Positions 1 to 9,294 of a stretch of 64,000 nt of DNA are shown one piece after another. The notes under the pieces are model-generated. The model did not search any database. It saw only the letters and a list, made by a program, of their open reading frames with translations, and was not told where the DNA came from. How positions within the stretch are numbered: the first letter of the stretch is position 1; each line of letters begins with the position of its first letter. Made by a program: the position numbers and the translations under genes. The DNA lies in NCBI GenBank assembly GCA_045110575.1, contig JBGCGF010000064.1, positions 1 through 64,000 on the forward strand. Direction: 5' to 3'. Source of the stretch: CALDTK01 sp045110575. Lineage in GTDB: Bacteria; Bacteroidota; Bacteroidia; Chitinophagales; Saprospiraceae.

Positions 1-2
1 GA

Positions 3-74
3 GTTGGGAAGCTGGTGAATAGCGAAGCACGGCTGCAAGGGTTTAGGCCAATAAAATACGAAATCCATACATAA
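3..74 (+). CDS. possible C-terminal tail of a gene cut by the window edge
   Basis: One forward frame is open from the first bases to a TAA at 72-74, giving about 23 residues ending in YEIHT. The rest of the gene would lie outside the window, so no family can be assigned. The frame is short enough to be open by chance. From 75 to 207 I see no gene; this AT-rich stretch is probably the upstream region of the hydrolase that starts at 208. Confidence 0.25.
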   Translation, partial: VGKLVNSEARLQGFRPIKYEIHT

Positions 75-207
75 TACCTTAGTCGAATAAAGCTTAACAC
101 GCTGATTGTTAGTGCTTTTATTATAAATCAGTAGACCCTAATTAGAAATTAAAGTTCTGTATTCAAGACAACACTTTCTCTGAACTCATTAGCTCTTATT
201 AAAGTAC

Positions 208-1215
208 ATGACGATAACCAATACGATCAGGCTCTCGACAGTCATATTTCTATTCTTGTCATTACTCGGCTGCAAATCGCTAGATCCAAAACGGATGAAG
301 GTCTACAACGAAATCACAAGCCAAGTGATGCGCGAAACACTTCCCAATTTAGAAGTTGGCCAGAGCGCAGTTGCTAACTCAGGCGAAATCAAGATTTGGT
401 ACGAACTGATTGAGACTTCAGAAGAAAGCGCAAAAGGGACGGTCCTACTCATCGAAGGCTTAGCAGGAACGGCCATGGGTTGGGGAGACTATTCGTACCA
501 ACCATTTCTAACGGCAGGCTTAAATGTCATCCGGATGGACAACCGGGAGGTAGGCCGCTCTACGTGGACGAAAGACCTTGGTTATGATCTCTTGGACATG
601 GCCGAAGACGTACTCGCGGTCATCAACGATGCAAACCTTGATGCGGTCCACCTTGTAGGGCAATCCATGGGAGGGATGATAGCCCAAGAGTTTGCGCTGA
701 ACTATCCTGAAAAAGTAAGCACACTCTCTCTGATCTACACCAGCGCTAACATCGATGACGAGAGCATTCCAGGTCCCTCTAAAGCGTTCATCAATGACAT
801 CATCGCAGCCTATTCGACCTATCGAAAAGACGACATAACTTCTCAAATAAAGCTAGAGTTAGCCTCCATGGATGCTTCCAATGCTGGGCCTCTGGCACGT
901 CCCGATTTACTTTTCATTGCGCAGCGGACACGATACGAGATTGAAAGACGTAGAGGAAAAAACAAGCAAGCAACGGATGTCCAACAAATGGCCATAACGA
1001 AATCAGGTTCGAGGAAAGACAGGCTGCACCAGTTAAAAATACCGACCCTAATCATTCATGGCGAGAAAGACCCGCTTATTCCTATCGAGCACGGAAAGGA
1101 GCTCGCGCGTTTGATTCCGCATGCAAAGACCGTTTGGGCCGAGGAATACGGTCACAATATCCCGACTGGGTTTTCAGAGGTGATTACCAAGGAGATTATC
1201 AGGTTAATTGAATAA
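208..1215 (+). CDS. alpha/beta hydrolase lipoprotein
   Basis: A 335-residue alpha/beta-hydrolase-fold protein. The N-terminus carries a lipoprotein signal with a lipobox ending LLGC at about residues 19-22, so it should be processed and anchored to a membrane. The nucleophile elbow GQSMGG places the catalytic serine at S153; the acid is probably D288 (HGEKDP) and the base H316 (EYGHN). The domain covers roughly residues 75-333. Family members are esterases, peptidases or haloperoxidase-like enzymes, and the substrate cannot be read from sequence. It starts a co-directional run with the CoA ligase and amidohydrolase, but the 127-bp gap downstream means cotranscription is uncertain. Confidence 0.85.
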   Translation: MTITNTIRLSTVIFLFLSLLGCKSLDPKRMKVYNEITSQVMRETLPNLEVGQSAVANSGEIKIWYELIETSEESAKGTVLLIEGLAGTAMGWGDYSYQPFLTAGLNVIRMDNREVGRSTWTKDLGYDLLDMAEDVLAVINDANLDAVHLVGQSMGGMIAQEFALNYPEKVSTLSLIYTSANIDDESIPGPSKAFINDIIAAYSTYRKDDITSQIKLELASMDASNAGPLARPDLLFIAQRTRYEIERRRGKNKQATDVQQMAITKSGSRKDRLHQLKIPTLIIHGEKDPLIPIEHGKELARLIPHAKTVWAEEYGHNIPTGFSEVITKEIIRLIE

Positions 1216-1282
1216 TCTCATCTTTCTCTACGGAAAGGCTCCCCCGTCTCGCAGGTGCGCGAGGTTGTGCTGCTAAGCCCAA

Positions 1283-1296
1283 GGCATTCGAATGCC
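1283..1296. repeat. 14-bp perfect palindrome in intergenic gap
   Basis: GGCATTCGAATGCC reads identically on both strands and lies between the hydrolase and the CoA ligase, 47 bases before the ligase start. It could be an operator or a chance palindrome; there is no T-tract to suggest a terminator. Confidence 0.35.
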
Positions 1297-1342
1297 GCTT
1301 GAGTCTAGAAAGACATTACATTACTCCTAAATCGCAATTACA

Positions 1343-2647
1343 ATGGCTCACCTAAAGTACTACAACGAGAAAATCGAAACGATGCCGTTGGAGCAACTGC
1401 GCATTCTGCAAAGTGAACGCCTGGTAGCCTTAGTCCCTCGATTGTACGAAAACGTCCCTTTTTACAAAGAACAGTTTGATAAAAACGAGTTAGCGCCTAG
1501 CGATATTAAATCGATAGATGATCTGCACAAAATCCCCTTTACATATAAGACGGATTTGCGCGACAACTACCCGTTTGATTTGTTCGCTAAGCCGATGTCT
1601 CAAATAAATCGGATCCACGCTTCCAGCGGTACAACAGGTAAACCTACAGTCGTTGGATATACACAAAATGATTTAGGCGTTTTTGACGAGGTAGTCGCTC
1701 GAAGCTTGGTCTGTGCCGGTGCGCAACCAGGAATGAAACTGCACAACGCATATGGCTACGGACTCTTTACGGGAGGTCTAGGAATGCACGGTGGCGCAAC
1801 AAAACTGGGCATGGCCGTCATTCCTATTTCAGGAGGAATGACAAGTCGACAGCTTACCGTTTTAGAGGATTTCAAGCCTGAAGTAATTTGCTGTACGCCG
1901 TCTTATGCGCAAACGCTCTCCGAAGAATTTGCTAAAAAAGGAATCGATACCGCTGATCTAGCATTGAAGTTTGCCATCCTGGGTGCGGAACCTTGGACAG
2001 ACGCTATTCGTGCCCAAGTAGAAAGTGGACTGAATGTTACAGCGACCAATATCTATGGCTTAAGTGAAATTATTGGGCCCGGTGTTTCGCAAGAAGATTA
2101 CGAGGAAAAAGGAACTGGTAGCTACATCTGGGAAGACCATTTCTATCCAGAAATAATTGACAAGGATACCGGCGAAGTCCTGCCTTATGGGGAAGAAGGG
2201 GTGTTAGTCTTCACAACGCTGACCAAAGAAGCGCTGCCGCTTTTGCGATACTGGACGAATGACATCTGCTCGATCAATTACGATCCTAATGCAAAACGGA
2301 CGCATATCAAAATGTCGACGATTAAAGGCAGGGCGGATGACATGCTAATTATTCGTGGCGTAAATCTCTTTCATACCCAGGTTGAGGAAGTGATTCATCA
2401 GCTAGATTTCCTCAGTCCAAATTATCGATTAGTTGTCGAGAAGAAAGGAACAATGGACACGGTAAGCGTTGAAGTCGAGGTAACCCAAGGTGTCGACATT
2501 GACGACGAGAGCCTTCAAACAACCTTTAAGAATCGGATAAAGGATACCGTTGGCTTGTCAATGAATATTGACTTTAAAGCCCCGGGTTCGATCCCAAGAA
2601 GTGGTGGTGGAAAATTGAGCCGCATTTTAGATAAGCGTAAGGCATAA
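1343..2647 (+). CDS. paaK: phenylacetate--CoA ligase family protein
   Basis: A 434-residue adenylate-forming enzyme of the PaaK family, the usual length. These enzymes activate phenylacetate or a related aryl acid with ATP and CoA to the aryl-acyl-CoA thioester. The AMP-binding P-loop SSGTTGKPT lies at about residues 94-102, followed by the glycine-rich YGYGLFTGGLG segment. The C-terminal AMP-binding domain carries GRADDMLIIRGVNLFHTQVE and ends with a conserved PRSGGGKLSR loop bearing the catalytic lysine. No other paa genes (ring epoxidase, paaG/Z) are adjacent, so it may serve a salvage or secondary role. A single-gene PaaK-type ligase is common in Bacteroidota. Confidence 0.92.
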   Translation: MAHLKYYNEKIETMPLEQLRILQSERLVALVPRLYENVPFYKEQFDKNELAPSDIKSIDDLHKIPFTYKTDLRDNYPFDLFAKPMSQINRIHASSGTTGKPTVVGYTQNDLGVFDEVVARSLVCAGAQPGMKLHNAYGYGLFTGGLGMHGGATKLGMAVIPISGGMTSRQLTVLEDFKPEVICCTPSYAQTLSEEFAKKGIDTADLALKFAILGAEPWTDAIRAQVESGLNVTATNIYGLSEIIGPGVSQEDYEEKGTGSYIWEDHFYPEIIDKDTGEVLPYGEEGVLVFTTLTKEALPLLRYWTNDICSINYDPNAKRTHIKMSTIKGRADDMLIIRGVNLFHTQVEEVIHQLDFLSPNYRLVVEKKGTMDTVSVEVEVTQGVDIDDESLQTTFKNRIKDTVGLSMNIDFKAPGSIPRSGGGKLSRILDKRKA

Positions 2648-2685
2648 TTCAAGCAAGCCCTACATCACCTCTGCAAAAAATTAAA

Positions 2686-4011
2686 ATGAAGTACGCACTT
2701 AGTATCCTGTTCTCTTTACTCGTCATCGTAACGGTTACAGCTCAGAACACTACACTGATCAAGAACGTGAACGTTTGGAATGGGACCGGTGAAACCATTT
2801 TAAAAAATCACGATGTTCTTATTGTCGATAATTTAATCCAACAAGTTGGAGAGAACATTACGGCAGTAGAAGGAGCTGTCATTATAGATGGAAAGCAGAA
2901 GTTTTTAATTCCTGGTCTATCAGATGCGCATGTTCACCTAGCCATGACGATGGGGGTGCATGAATTGAGAAACAAGGCGGATTGGATGTATACCTCCGTG
3001 CGAGCAAGTAAAGCCGCTGAGAACTTCCTAATGCTTGGATTCACTACCGTACGCGATGTGGGCGGCCCTGTAATGGGCCTGAAAAAAGCTATCGATGAGG
3101 GCATCATCGTTGGACCTAGAATTTACCCTTCAGGTGCGTTTATTAGTCAGACTTCAGGACATGGTGATTTACGAAATCCGAATGAGCCAAACCCGTATTG
3201 GTCTGATGCAGCGCTGCATTCCATGGATGCACAAGGATGGTCATTTGTTGTAGACGGGGTTCCAGAGGTACTAAAAGCAAGCAGGGAAAACCTGAAAAAC
3301 GGAGCGTCTCAACTTAAGGTTATGGCAGGAGGTGGCGTCAATTCAGATTTCGACCCGATTCATTCTGTTCAGTTTACCTCAGCCGAATTGGAGGCCGCAG
3401 TTCAAGCCGCGCAAGATTGGGATACGTATGTCACCGTGCACGTCTACAATTCAGAAGGAATCATGCGAGCTTTGAATGCAGGTGTAAAGTGTATTGAGCA
3501 CGGGCACATCATTAACGAGGAAGCGATGAAGCTTCTTAAAGAAAAGGATGCCTGGTTGGTCCCCCAAAGTTGGTGGACGATGCGCCCAGACCTTGACCCT
3601 GCAGAACATCCTGCGCATCGAATTAAGAAGTCGAACTTAGTTAAGTCTGGCGCTGTCAATGAGATGAACCTAGCCAAGAAGTACAAGGTCAATATTGCTT
3701 ATGGTTCTGATGTCTTCGGACCATTAGGCGGTGAGCACAGGGCTTTGAAAGAATTCACCTCTCGTAAAAGATGGTTCAGTTCTTCGGAAATCCTCAAACA
3801 AGCGACCTCTGAAAATGCGCGTCTTTTCTACCTTTCGGGAAAACTCAACCCTTACATGGAGGGCAAACTGGGCGTGATAGAAAAAGGTGCTTATGCTGAC
3901 CTTTTGATCTACGATAAGAATCCATTAGAGGATGTAGACGTCCTTGTGAATTACGAAGAGAACTTGAAGTTGATCATGAAAAATGGTGAGGTGATTAAGG
4001 ATGAGTTGTAG
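2686..4011 (+). CDS. secreted metal-dependent amidohydrolase (imidazolonepropionase/prolidase-like)
   Basis: A 441-residue protein of the amidohydrolase superfamily. It has a signal peptide (residues 1-19, ending VTAQ) and is probably periplasmic. The metal-binding DAHVHLA motif follows an N-terminal beta-sandwich domain; further metal or catalytic residues are likely in HVYN, EHGHI and YGSDVFG. The C-terminus returns to the beta-sandwich (GVIEKGAYADLLIYDKNP). Relatives hydrolyse cyclic amides or Xaa-Pro dipeptides, and the actual substrate is unknown. It lies 38 bp after the CoA ligase in the same direction and may be cotranscribed. Confidence 0.9.
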   Translation: MKYALSILFSLLVIVTVTAQNTTLIKNVNVWNGTGETILKNHDVLIVDNLIQQVGENITAVEGAVIIDGKQKFLIPGLSDAHVHLAMTMGVHELRNKADWMYTSVRASKAAENFLMLGFTTVRDVGGPVMGLKKAIDEGIIVGPRIYPSGAFISQTSGHGDLRNPNEPNPYWSDAALHSMDAQGWSFVVDGVPEVLKASRENLKNGASQLKVMAGGGVNSDFDPIHSVQFTSAELEAAVQAAQDWDTYVTVHVYNSEGIMRALNAGVKCIEHGHIINEEAMKLLKEKDAWLVPQSWWTMRPDLDPAEHPAHRIKKSNLVKSGAVNEMNLAKKYKVNIAYGSDVFGPLGGEHRALKEFTSRKRWFSSSEILKQATSENARLFYLSGKLNPYMEGKLGVIEKGAYADLLIYDKNPLEDVDVLVNYEENLKLIMKNGEVIKDEL

Positions 4012-4013
4012 AA

Positions 4014-4042
4014 GGGACGTGGGATTCGGGATTCGGGACGTG
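4014..4042. repeat. short GGGATTC/GGGACGTG iterated intergenic sequence
   Basis: The gap after the amidohydrolase holds two tandem GGGATTC units bracketed by two GGGACGTG words. Short iterated strings of this kind are common between genes in Bacteroidota genomes. No function is evident. Confidence 0.4.
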
Positions 4043-4130
4043 AAAGCCATTTTCAACTACAACAATCATGGATTTGGCTACATCGCTCATTTGAGAAGCC
4101 TTCACCTTTGTCATATCAACTAATTCAAAA

Positions 4131-5006
4131 ATGACAGCTATGAATTTGACAGGAAAAACAGTAATCGTAACAGGTTCGAATGCAGGAATAGGATTTGAAA
4201 CCGCATTGGACTTGTACCAAAAAGGAGCAAGAGTTTATGTCGCTTGTCGCAACGAACAAAAAGCGACTGAGGCTATTACAAGAATGAAAGCACAAGGTGG
4301 AACAGGGGAGCTTGTTTTTGGCAAACTGGATTTGTCTAGCCTAAAATCAGTTGCCGCATTCACGAACAACGTTACAGAGCAAGAAGAGAGACTTGACTTT
4401 TTGATTAATAACGCAGGGATTATGATTCCACCTGCATCCAATACAGAAGACGGATATGAGTCGCAGTTCGGAGTAAACTTCGTTGGCCACTTTGCACTCA
4501 CAGGGCAATTGTACAATCTACTGGAAGCCACAGCGGGATCTAGAGTCGTCACCTTAAGTAGCATCGCACATAGAAACGCGGTGATTGATTTTGACAATTT
4601 CCGATTAGAGAAAGCATACAGCAACTGGAGAGAATACGGGCAAAGCAAGTTGGCCGATATCATCTTCGCGCTTGAATTCGAAAAGAGACTGAGAAACAAT
4701 GGCTCTCAAATCAAGTCTCTAGCTGCACACCCAGGGTTCAGCAAAACAGAATTGCAGAAAAACATGGACAAAGATCAGCTTGCGTCACTTGATCTCATGA
4801 CTGCTAAAGACGGCGCGCAACCAACGCTAGCGGCTTGCTTGCGTGAGGATGCAAAAGGAGGACAATATTGGGGACCAGATGGACCTAATGAGCAAAAAGG
4901 GAAGCCAGCCGTCGCTAAAATTAATGCAGCGGCTTTGGATGAAACGCTTAATGCTAAATTATGGGACTGGGCTCAACAAGAGACTGGCAACAACTTCCCT
5001 TTCTAA
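4131..5006 (+). CDS. SDR family NAD(P)-dependent oxidoreductase
   Basis: A 291-residue short-chain dehydrogenase. The Rossmann cofactor motif TGSNAGIG lies at about residues 14-21, NNAG near residue 91, the catalytic serine in LSSIAH, and the YxxxK pair in YGQSK. Its length and divergent tail resemble the retinol-dehydrogenase/WW-oxidoreductase-like subgroup of bacterial SDRs, which reduce varied carbonyls. The start could be ATG 4131 or ATG 4140. The AraC-type regulator follows 63 bp downstream on the same strand, a frequent pairing that suggests the regulator controls this gene. Confidence 0.92.
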   Translation: MTAMNLTGKTVIVTGSNAGIGFETALDLYQKGARVYVACRNEQKATEAITRMKAQGGTGELVFGKLDLSSLKSVAAFTNNVTEQEERLDFLINNAGIMIPPASNTEDGYESQFGVNFVGHFALTGQLYNLLEATAGSRVVTLSSIAHRNAVIDFDNFRLEKAYSNWREYGQSKLADIIFALEFEKRLRNNGSQIKSLAAHPGFSKTELQKNMDKDQLASLDLMTAKDGAQPTLAACLREDAKGGQYWGPDGPNEQKGKPAVAKINAAALDETLNAKLWDWAQQETGNNFPF

Positions 5007-5069
5007 CTAAAGCGGACAGATAAAGCCACCAAGGAGAACACCAGAGCCCATCAATCTAAACGAAAGACG

Positions 5070-5993
5070 ATGCCTTCAGCGAGCCCTACCAGACTTAAAA
5101 CCATTAGCGATCTGCACCGCTTCAACAACATGGGGCCGCCAGAACATCCGTTGATTAGCTTAATCGACTACGGCGAAATAAATCCAACAGCCGTAGACAA
5201 TGAACTTAGATGGGTTCAGCAGTTTTATACGATTTCCATAAAACGAAACGTAAGCGGCAAATACCGGTATGGTCAACAACCCTATGACTTTGACGAAGGA
5301 TTGATGACGTTCTTTTCTCCCGGACAGGTTATTTCAGTGCAATTGATAGACGAGGACCAAAACAGTAGTCCTTCAGGATACATCCTTGCTATTCATCCTG
5401 ACTTCCTGTTCGGGACTTCATTGGCAGCAGACATCAAGAAATATTCATTTTTGAACTACTCCGTTCGAGAGGCCCTTTTCTTATCAGAAAAAGAAGAGAA
5501 CACTATAAACGAAATACTTCGCCACATCAAAGGAGAGTACCAGTCTAACCTTGATCAGTTTAGTCAGCAGATAATCATAAGTCAGCTAGAGCTCTTGCTC
5601 AGTTACGCGGAAAGGTTCTATCAGAGACAATTCCTCACCCGAAAGGTGTCTAACCATCAGACCTTAGACAGACTGGAAGAGCTACTGGAGGACTACTTCA
5701 ACCGGGAAGACCTTGTTGATAGCGGCTTGCCAACCGTTCAGGAGATCGCTCAGCAGTTGAACCTCACGCCGGACTACTTGAGTAGCATGCTTAAGAAGCT
5801 AACGGGACAAACAACCCAGCAGCACATTCACCACAAGGTGATTGAAAAGGCTAAAGTAAAATTGTCGACAACAGACTTGTCCGTGAGTGAAATCGCCTAC
5901 GGGCTAGGATTTGAGCACTCACAATCATTTAGTAAGTTGTTCAAACGAAAGACGAGTCAGACACCTGTAGAGTTCCGAACTTCATTCAACTGA
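5070..5993 (+). CDS. AraC family transcriptional regulator
   Basis: A 307-residue DNA-binding regulator. Residues 1-180 form a poorly conserved cupin-like sensing domain. Residues about 205-305 carry two helix-turn-helix motifs: the first in VQEIAQQLNLTPDYLSSMLKKLTG and the second in VSEIAYGLGFEHSQSFSKLFKRKT, ending in the usual TPVEFR. It follows the SDR gene directly and precedes the bestrophin gene by 21 bp, so it may regulate either neighbour. The effector is unknown. Confidence 0.92.
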   Translation: MPSASPTRLKTISDLHRFNNMGPPEHPLISLIDYGEINPTAVDNELRWVQQFYTISIKRNVSGKYRYGQQPYDFDEGLMTFFSPGQVISVQLIDEDQNSSPSGYILAIHPDFLFGTSLAADIKKYSFLNYSVREALFLSEKEENTINEILRHIKGEYQSNLDQFSQQIIISQLELLLSYAERFYQRQFLTRKVSNHQTLDRLEELLEDYFNREDLVDSGLPTVQEIAQQLNLTPDYLSSMLKKLTGQTTQQHIHHKVIEKAKVKLSTTDLSVSEIAYGLGFEHSQSFSKLFKRKTSQTPVEFRTSFN

Positions 5994-6014
5994 AAACAGT
6001 AAACAAGCAAGCAC

Positions 6015-7070
6015 ATGTACACAGGAAAAGTATATCGGATATGGGACATGGTGAAGTGGACGCGTTTCGAAACGTTTGGGTTCATAGCCATCATTGGAGC
6101 CTGGGTTTCACTCTACTATTTCCTCGAATTAGGTTGGTTCAGAATTCCGTGGGCACCTATGTCTTTAATAGGTACCGCCGTGGCATTCGTGATTGGATTC
6201 CAAAATAACTCCGTCTACGGACGCATTTGGGAATCAAGGAAGATTTGGGGAGGCATCGTTAACACCTCTCGCACCTTTGGTGCGTTTGTCCAAGACATGC
6301 TTTCTGATGAGCACACCGAAGAGCACGTTTCATCAGAGGCTATTGAGAACGAAGTAAAAATACTGACCTATCGACACATTGCCTGGATGACAGCCCTGAG
6401 GCATGCCATGCGGAACAAGAAACCGTGGGAAACAGCCAGCGAGCATAGAACGTATTCGGAATGGGGGATCCTACCACCTGAGCAAAGATCTTCGTTAGAA
6501 GAGGACATTGCACCATACCTGTCGAAAGAAGATCTAGAGAAAATGATGCGCAATGACAACCACCAAACAGCGCTACTCTACCAGCAATCTCATCACCTTA
6601 AGAAGTTAAAAGAAAAGGGGATTCTTTGGGAATTTTCATTCCTTGAACTTGAAGCACTCATTAAAGAGCTCTTCACTTTACAAGGCCAATCTGAACGCAT
6701 CAAGAACTTCCCTTACCCAAGACAGTATGCTACGCTAAATCACTACTTCATGTGGTTGCTTTTGCTACTACTGCCTATGGCTTTGGTTCCACAATTCATG
6801 GATATTGGGAAAGAAATCGCCATCAGCCACCCAAGTTGGGGAGATGCTTTCATGTGGTTTAGCATTCCTATTTATACAGCTATCGCTTGGATGTTCCATA
6901 CTATGGAACGGATAGGTAGGAATGGAGAAAACCCATTTGAGGGAACTCCAAACGATGTTCCTATCTCCACCATTTCAAGAGGAATTGAAATAGACCTGAG
7001 ACAAAACTTAGGAGAGGACAAAAGCCAAATACCGGCTCAGTTCCCAGCTGAGCATGGGGTGCAATTTTAG
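6015..7070 (+). CDS. bestrophin family ion channel
   Basis: A 351-residue integral membrane protein of the bestrophin/UPF0187 family, anion or cation channels that assemble as pentamers in the inner membrane. Visible hydrophobic segments lie at about residues 20-38, 43-62, 243-262 and 270-290, flanking a charged cytoplasmic helical region. The family-typical features include the early FGFIAIIGAWVSLYYFL helix, GFQNNSVYGRIWESRKIWGGIV and the late EGTPNDVPI motif. It lies 21 bp after the AraC gene. Confidence 0.9.
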   Translation: MYTGKVYRIWDMVKWTRFETFGFIAIIGAWVSLYYFLELGWFRIPWAPMSLIGTAVAFVIGFQNNSVYGRIWESRKIWGGIVNTSRTFGAFVQDMLSDEHTEEHVSSEAIENEVKILTYRHIAWMTALRHAMRNKKPWETASEHRTYSEWGILPPEQRSSLEEDIAPYLSKEDLEKMMRNDNHQTALLYQQSHHLKKLKEKGILWEFSFLELEALIKELFTLQGQSERIKNFPYPRQYATLNHYFMWLLLLLLPMALVPQFMDIGKEIAISHPSWGDAFMWFSIPIYTAIAWMFHTMERIGRNGENPFEGTPNDVPISTISRGIEIDLRQNLGEDKSQIPAQFPAEHGVQF

Positions 7071-7110
7071 GAAGTGATTTTTTTTCTAGATGCCTCTGCT
7101 CCATATGAAC

Positions 7111-7165
7111 CGTCATTTCGACTACGCGACGAGGAACGAGAAGCACTCAGAGAAATCTGTTGAGG
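7111..7165. repeat. short interspersed intergenic repeat (GTCATTTCGAC...GAGAAATCT type)
   Basis: The sequence begins CGTCATTTCGACTACGCGAC and ends AGAGAAATCTGTTGAGGG. Short interspersed sequences built on GTCATTTCGA and AGAAATCT are very common between genes in Bacteroidota. The assignment rests on recognising this pattern; only one copy is seen in the window. Confidence 0.45.
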
Positions 7166-7361
7166 GATATGGGAAGTGAGATTTGGGACTATTTAGGGTC
7201 ACACCTATAATTGGTCGAGATAAATCGCATTTTATCCTTCAACAAACTCGGTGAGTCTATCCGAGCGTCGTTTGCTAATGCGGTTCGCCGATGAGGACGG
7301 TCCTTTGGTACGCCACAGTACCAGTATATTCTGGACGCACCATATTCACAAAAAATATCAA

Positions 7362-8011
7362 ATGCCGGATTTTATCAAATCTAGCATCCTCCTTTCCCTA
7401 TCGCTATTAATTGCTCTAACAGCCAGCGCGCAAATCCAAAAAAATGAACAATTCGAGACGTTTTTAGAAAAGCACTACGTCGGTGGTAAAAAAGCATTCC
7501 TGACGAAAGTATACACCCACATCAACTACCCACTCGATGCTCGATCAAACTGTGGGATAAGGCACTTGCACGTAAAAGTTACCCTAAACACAGCGCGAGG
7601 GTTAAAAAAATAGAATTTTTGAGCCCATTTGGACTCGGTATCGAGCAAGATGTTACCCAGGTACTAATGAAATCGCATACAGATTGGGTAGGCTTAGATG
7701 AGGTTCAAGAATTTGAATTTTCAATTGGCTATCAAATTGGCGAAAGCCCTGAAGTGAAGAGAGGCCTTACGGTATCAGCCCATTCCTCAAATCCTTCCGA
7801 TGTAAAATCAGGCTGTCCTCACAGCGAAGATCTGCTCAAGGAGTTGAAAAAATACATCACGAAAAAAAAGATAACGAAAGCTACTCCCTTGTGGAATGAG
7901 TTGATTCGAAGAGGTTACCGCGGCGAAGAATTCAAGCAACTCAAAGAGATGCTTGGGGAGCTTTTCCCTTCGAAGGATGAGAAACCATCTCCGGAATCGC
8001 ACGCAAGCTAA
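7362..8011 (+). CDS. secreted TonB C-terminal-like protein, reading frame shifted at a 7-A run
   Basis: The gene begins at ATG 7362 with a signal peptide (about 22 residues, ending TASAQ) and runs in one frame to a TAG at 7611-7613. The same domain then continues in the -1 frame to 8011. Joined at the A AAA AAA heptamer (7604-7610), the product is about 216 residues, with a continuous TonB-C-like pattern: YTHINYPLDARSN, then VKVTLNTARGLKKIEFLSPF, then a late FEFSIGY strand. The -1 join neither loses nor adds residues in the alignment. It is therefore either a real slippage site, a recent one-base deletion (pseudogene) or a homopolymer sequencing error. A longer start at GTG 7251 is less likely because the signal peptide begins at 7362. 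The C-terminal 50 residues are charged and helical. Confidence 0.6.
7604..7610 (+). other. -1 slippery heptamer A AAA AAA in front of a UAG stop
   Basis: In the zero frame the codons read TTA AAA AAA TAG, so the heptamer X XXY YYZ is A AAA AAA with the stop codon immediately after. Slipping back one base continues the open frame with ATA GAA TTT TTG. No strong downstream stem-loop was seen. Confidence 0.45.
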
Positions 8012-8200
8012 GTTCATCAAAAGGAGCTCTCATCTGAACTGCAACGCCAGCGACGGAGAAGCCCTGAGCGCCCTGACTGGACAGAAAAGCGCGATCCCTG
8101 CCCACTGTGCGCGCCAACTGCAAGAGACCGCTGGAAGCACTACCTTTAACGCTTCAAATCAAGTGTTCGATCACCGAAAAGGTGAACCAAAAAGAACCAG

Positions 8201-8947
8201 ATGAGGAAAAAAGAGACGTCCACTTTGCCAGTAGAAACAGACAATCCACGAATCAAGTGTTACAAATGCATGAGGCCTTCAAGCACGTGTATTTGCAAGT
8301 TCGTTCGTCCTTTCCAGACCAAGACCCGTTTTGTTATTCTGATGCACCCAAAGGAGTACAGAAAGGAGAAAAACGGAACGGGGCACATGACGAAGCTTCA
8401 ACTCGAAAATTCAGAGATCATAGTCGGCGTCGATTTCACCAATAATAGACTCGTAAATAAAATCCTGAACGACGAAAAAAGCAGTTCATTCCTACTCTAT
8501 CCGGGAAACGACAGTTTCAATTTATCGACAAGAAAGGGTTCAGAAATGAACTCCTTCATGGGAGACAGCCCACATCTGTTTATTCTCGATGGGACATGGC
8601 CCTGCGCCCGTAAAATGCTCAAACTGAGTAAGAATTTACAAAACCTTGAACGAGTTAGTTTTGATAATAAAATAAAGTCAAAGTTCATTACCAAGCAGCA
8701 ACCTGATCCTCTTTGCCTCGGTACGATTGAGTCAGTTCTTATTGTTCTAGACCTACTCAAGGAAGGCGGTCTAGAAGAATGCGACACCAAAGACTTCCTT
8801 CTTCCATTTGAAAAAATGATTGAGTATCAAATAGAGCATATTCTTAATCCAAGTAATAAGAGCTACCGTCCGAGTACTAGCAGGGAGATTACCGTTAAGG
8901 ACAGGTATAAGAAAAGCACGGAAAGAAGTGTGTTCTTTAAGTTATGA
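8201..8947 (+). CDS. DTW domain protein, tRNA-uridine aminocarboxypropyltransferase-like
   Basis: A 248-residue protein of the DTW family, whose studied members transfer the 3-amino-3-carboxypropyl group of S-adenosylmethionine to a tRNA uridine (acp3U). The N-terminus has a zinc-knuckle-like set of cysteines (CYKCMRPSSTCIC, about residues 20-32). The family motif DGTW is at residues 130-133, and the later QPDPLCLGTIES segment is also typical. The start at ATG 8201 places the cysteine cluster near the N-terminus as usual. Overlapping frames between 7953 and 8445 were judged non-coding. From 8012 to 8200 I see no gene. Confidence 0.85.
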   Translation: MRKKETSTLPVETDNPRIKCYKCMRPSSTCICKFVRPFQTKTRFVILMHPKEYRKEKNGTGHMTKLQLENSEIIVGVDFTNNRLVNKILNDEKSSSFLLYPGNDSFNLSTRKGSEMNSFMGDSPHLFILDGTWPCARKMLKLSKNLQNLERVSFDNKIKSKFITKQQPDPLCLGTIESVLIVLDLLKEGGLEECDTKDFLLPFEKMIEYQIEHILNPSNKSYRPSTSREITVKDRYKKSTERSVFFKL

Positions 8948-9294
8948 AATTAGGAGTTTTAGCCCTCTAGCTTACAAGCAGGTTTATTCGCTCGGATAAC
9001 TCTTTTGAAGAAGTACGGATTTCCCCAAACAGTGCATTACACCACCCCACTCCCCTTCTTCAAGGCCTTCAACTCCTTATCATCTTCGGGATGCGACGGA
9101 TAGAATTTCGCTCCTCAGGTCTAACATGAAAGCAGCAAGGCTAGAAAACCTCACTATATAACGACAGCCCTCACTGACAAAGTGAGGCACTCCATCTACA
9201 AATGCATTTCGATATGACGTCAGAGATCCTGCTCGGGCTTAAAACAATTTGGTAATATTGGCAGAAAAGCCTCCACAAAATCCTCTTGTTTGTC
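8948..9294. other. intergenic region with decayed lpxD 3' end
   Basis: This 347-base gap has no credible gene. Its recognisable content is the diverged copy of the lpxD 3' end at about 9039-9118, described separately. The rest shows no feature I can name. Confidence 0.6.
9039..9118 (-). pseudogene. relic duplicate of the lpxD C-terminal coding end
   Basis: The stretch matches the 3' end of the intact lpxD at about 10878-10978. Shared blocks include CTTCAACTCCTT-like words and the identical CATCTTCGGGATGCGACGG followed by ATAGAA. Relative to lpxD it lacks about 22 bases, which breaks the frame, but the complement still ends in a lysine-rich tail KELKALKKGSG and a TAA stop. It lies on the same strand as lpxD, 1.8 kb away, on the far side of the LRR gene. 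I infer that an insertion or recombination at the lpxD 3' end duplicated it, leaving one functional copy and one decaying copy. Confidence 0.7.

Noticed and set aside
7953..8445. Small overlapping frames before and inside the DTW gene
   Set aside because: They overlap the TonB-like tail and the DTW gene in other frames and show no recognisable motif or start context.
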